Shown piece after piece: positions 4,573 to 5,644 of a stretch of 5,644 bases of DNA. Made by a program: the position numbers and the translations under genes. The notes under the pieces were generated by a model, which saw nothing but the letters and a program-made list of their open reading frames with translations, did no database searches and was not told the DNA's origin. Every line of letters begins with the position of its first letter. The first letter of the stretch is position 1. The stretch is from an uncultured Clostridia bacterium (GTDB lineage Bacteria; Bacillota; Clostridia; Oscillospirales; Oscillospiraceae): the NCBI GenBank assembly GCA_946011705.1, contig CAMGCA010000142.1:1-5644 (forward strand). The letters are read 5' to 3'.

Positions 4573-5644
4573 TTACTTGACAATGTTCATGGTCACATTG
4601 GCGGTGCTGGCGGGTTCGGGAACGTCGGCGTTGTCAACAACCACGGTGCCGGCAACGATGTCAGCCAGCATAGCCTCGTAGTCAGCAACGGTCCAGCCTT
4701 CCAGAGACCAGGTAGCGGTGGGCAGGCCCACAGCGCCCTCGGCAGCACCCAGAGTGATGGAGGCGCTGCCGTCACCGATGAAGGCGTTCCAGCTGTCCTC
4801 GGTCTCAGCAGCCTTCAGAGCCTGCTGAGCAGCCTCGCCGATACCCTTCATAGCGGAGGTGATAACGGTGGGAGAGTCGAAGGACTGGTCAACGTCAACG
4901 CCGATGACAGCGCAGTCCTCAGCGGAAGCGGCAGCGGCGATGGACTGGAACATGGAGCCGCCGCAGGCGAAGATGACCTCAGTACCATTGGTGTACCAGC
5001 CGGCAGCCATGGTCTGCAGATCGTTGGAGGCCTGGAAGGAAGAGCCATACAGCCAGGAGTAGTTCATATCGACCTTCACGCCCAGCTTGGCAGCAGCAGC
5101 GTCAGCGCCCTGCACGAAGCCGTAGCCGTAACGGTTACAGGCAGCGTTGGTACCGCCGCCGCCGCCGCAGAAGCCCAGCTTGGTGTAGCCGTCCATAACA
5201 GCGGCGTAACCGGCCAGGTAGCCGCACTGCTCCTCACGGAAGCAGATACCGGCAACGTTGTTCTTGCCCAGCGCCCAGCCATCGATGAAGACGAACTTGA
5301 CGTCGGGGAACTCAGCGGCAGCCTTTTCCAGAGCCGCGCCCTGCATAAAGCCTGCGCAGACGATGACCTCAGCGCCGTTGTCGGCAGCCAGCTTCATGGC
5401 ATCGTAACGGTCGTCGTCGGTAGCCTGATCGCCGCCGGCGGGCTGATAGTACTTGTAGGACTTGCCGGCGCTGGCAGCGTACAGCTTCACGCCGTCGAAG
5501 GTGCCCTGGTTGAAGGACTTGTCCTTCAGCTGGCCCACGTCGGTGACGAAAGCGACCTGATACTTGCCGTCGGCAGAGGAGAACTCGTCGGGGATGGCGT
5601 CACCGGAAGCGGCAGCGGCGGCAGCCAGGCTGGCAGCGGCTGCG
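4573..5644 (-). CDS. BMP/PnrA-type (Med) nucleoside-binding lipoprotein of an ABC transporter, N-terminus outside the window
   Basis: BMP-family proteins are surface lipoproteins that capture purine nucleosides for an ABC importer, usually encoded with BmpB/NupP/NupQ-like ATPase and permease genes; those would lie outside this window. The frame is open to the right edge, giving 356 visible residues. It starts with an Ala-rich linker (AAAASLAAAAAASG), which normally follows the lipobox, then KYQVAFVTDVG and DKSFNQ (41-46), a family hallmark near the ligand. VIVCAGF (93-99), FIDGWA (119-124), FREEQCGYLAG, a Gly-rich LGFCGGGGGTN loop and AVIGVDVDQS follow in family order, ending with TMNIVK. GTG 5538 is an internal Val, not the start. 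Heavy GCC/CTG/AAG bias suggests high expression. Nucleoside is the family's usual ligand; the exact substrate is not shown. Confidence 0.9.
   Translation of the reverse strand, partial: AAAASLAAAAAASGDAIPDEFSSADGKYQVAFVTDVGQLKDKSFNQGTFDGVKLYAASAGKSYKYYQPAGGDQATDDDRYDAMKLAADNGAEVIVCAGFMQGAALEKAAAEFPDVKFVFIDGWALGKNNVAGICFREEQCGYLAGYAAVMDGYTKLGFCGGGGGTNAACNRYGYGFVQGADAAAAKLGVKVDMNYSWLYGSSFQASNDLQTMAAGWYTNGTEVIFACGGSMFQSIAAAASAEDCAVIGVDVDQSFDSPTVITSAMKGIGEAAQQALKAAETEDSWNAFIGDGSASITLGAAEGAVGLPTATWSLEGWTVADYEAMLADIVAGTVVVDNADVPEPASTANVTMNIVK

Overview
This window looks like chromosomal DNA from an anaerobic, fairly GC-rich clostridial Firmicute, probably of the Oscillospiraceae type. That placement is an inference. 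It rests on a ferredoxin-dependent tungsto/molybdo-enzyme, a BMP-type nucleoside-binding lipoprotein written in strongly biased GCC/CTG/AAG codons, AGGAGG-like ribosome binding sites and TTGACA/TATGAT promoter elements.

Positions 1-3112 (+ strand) are a cofactor-dependent redox module. A 5'-truncated aldehyde:ferredoxin oxidoreductase (AOR) gene (1-1634) is followed by a 219-bp gap holding a strong sigma-A-type promoter and two adjacent hairpins. A tight three-gene unit comes next: a MoaD/ThiS-like sulfur carrier (1854-2075), a MoeB/ThiF/HesA-like adenylyltransferase (2080-2751) and a ModE-like winged-helix regulator (2771-3112). The carrier and its activating enzyme would supply dithiolene sulfur for the pyranopterin (W or Mo) cofactor used by AOR. 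The ModE-like protein is the obvious candidate metal or cofactor sensor, but an in-frame TGA removes its C-terminal third.

Positions 3113-4460 hold a convergent minus-strand unit. An EamA/DMT-family transporter (4409-3366) carries an exceptional histidine-rich tail of about 60 residues with 22 His, and is split by an in-frame TAG between its two EamA halves. Downstream are a 36-codon ORF with a good ribosome binding site (3307-3197) and a hairpin terminator (3189-3159).

Positions 4483-5644 hold the 3' part of a minus-strand gene for a BMP/PnrA-type (Med) substrate-binding lipoprotein of a nucleoside ABC transporter. It ends at a clear Rho-independent terminator, and its signal peptide lies beyond the right edge.

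The main points of interest are two separate premature stops in neighbouring genes whose conserved reading frames resume immediately, the His-rich transporter tail beside a W/Mo enzyme cluster, the promoter-plus-hairpin leader before the carrier gene, and the small ORF. I see no CRISPR array, tRNA, rRNA, transposase or phage gene. I cannot demonstrate a wholly new system here. The AOR + carrier + E1 + ModE-like set is a recognisable cofactor module.
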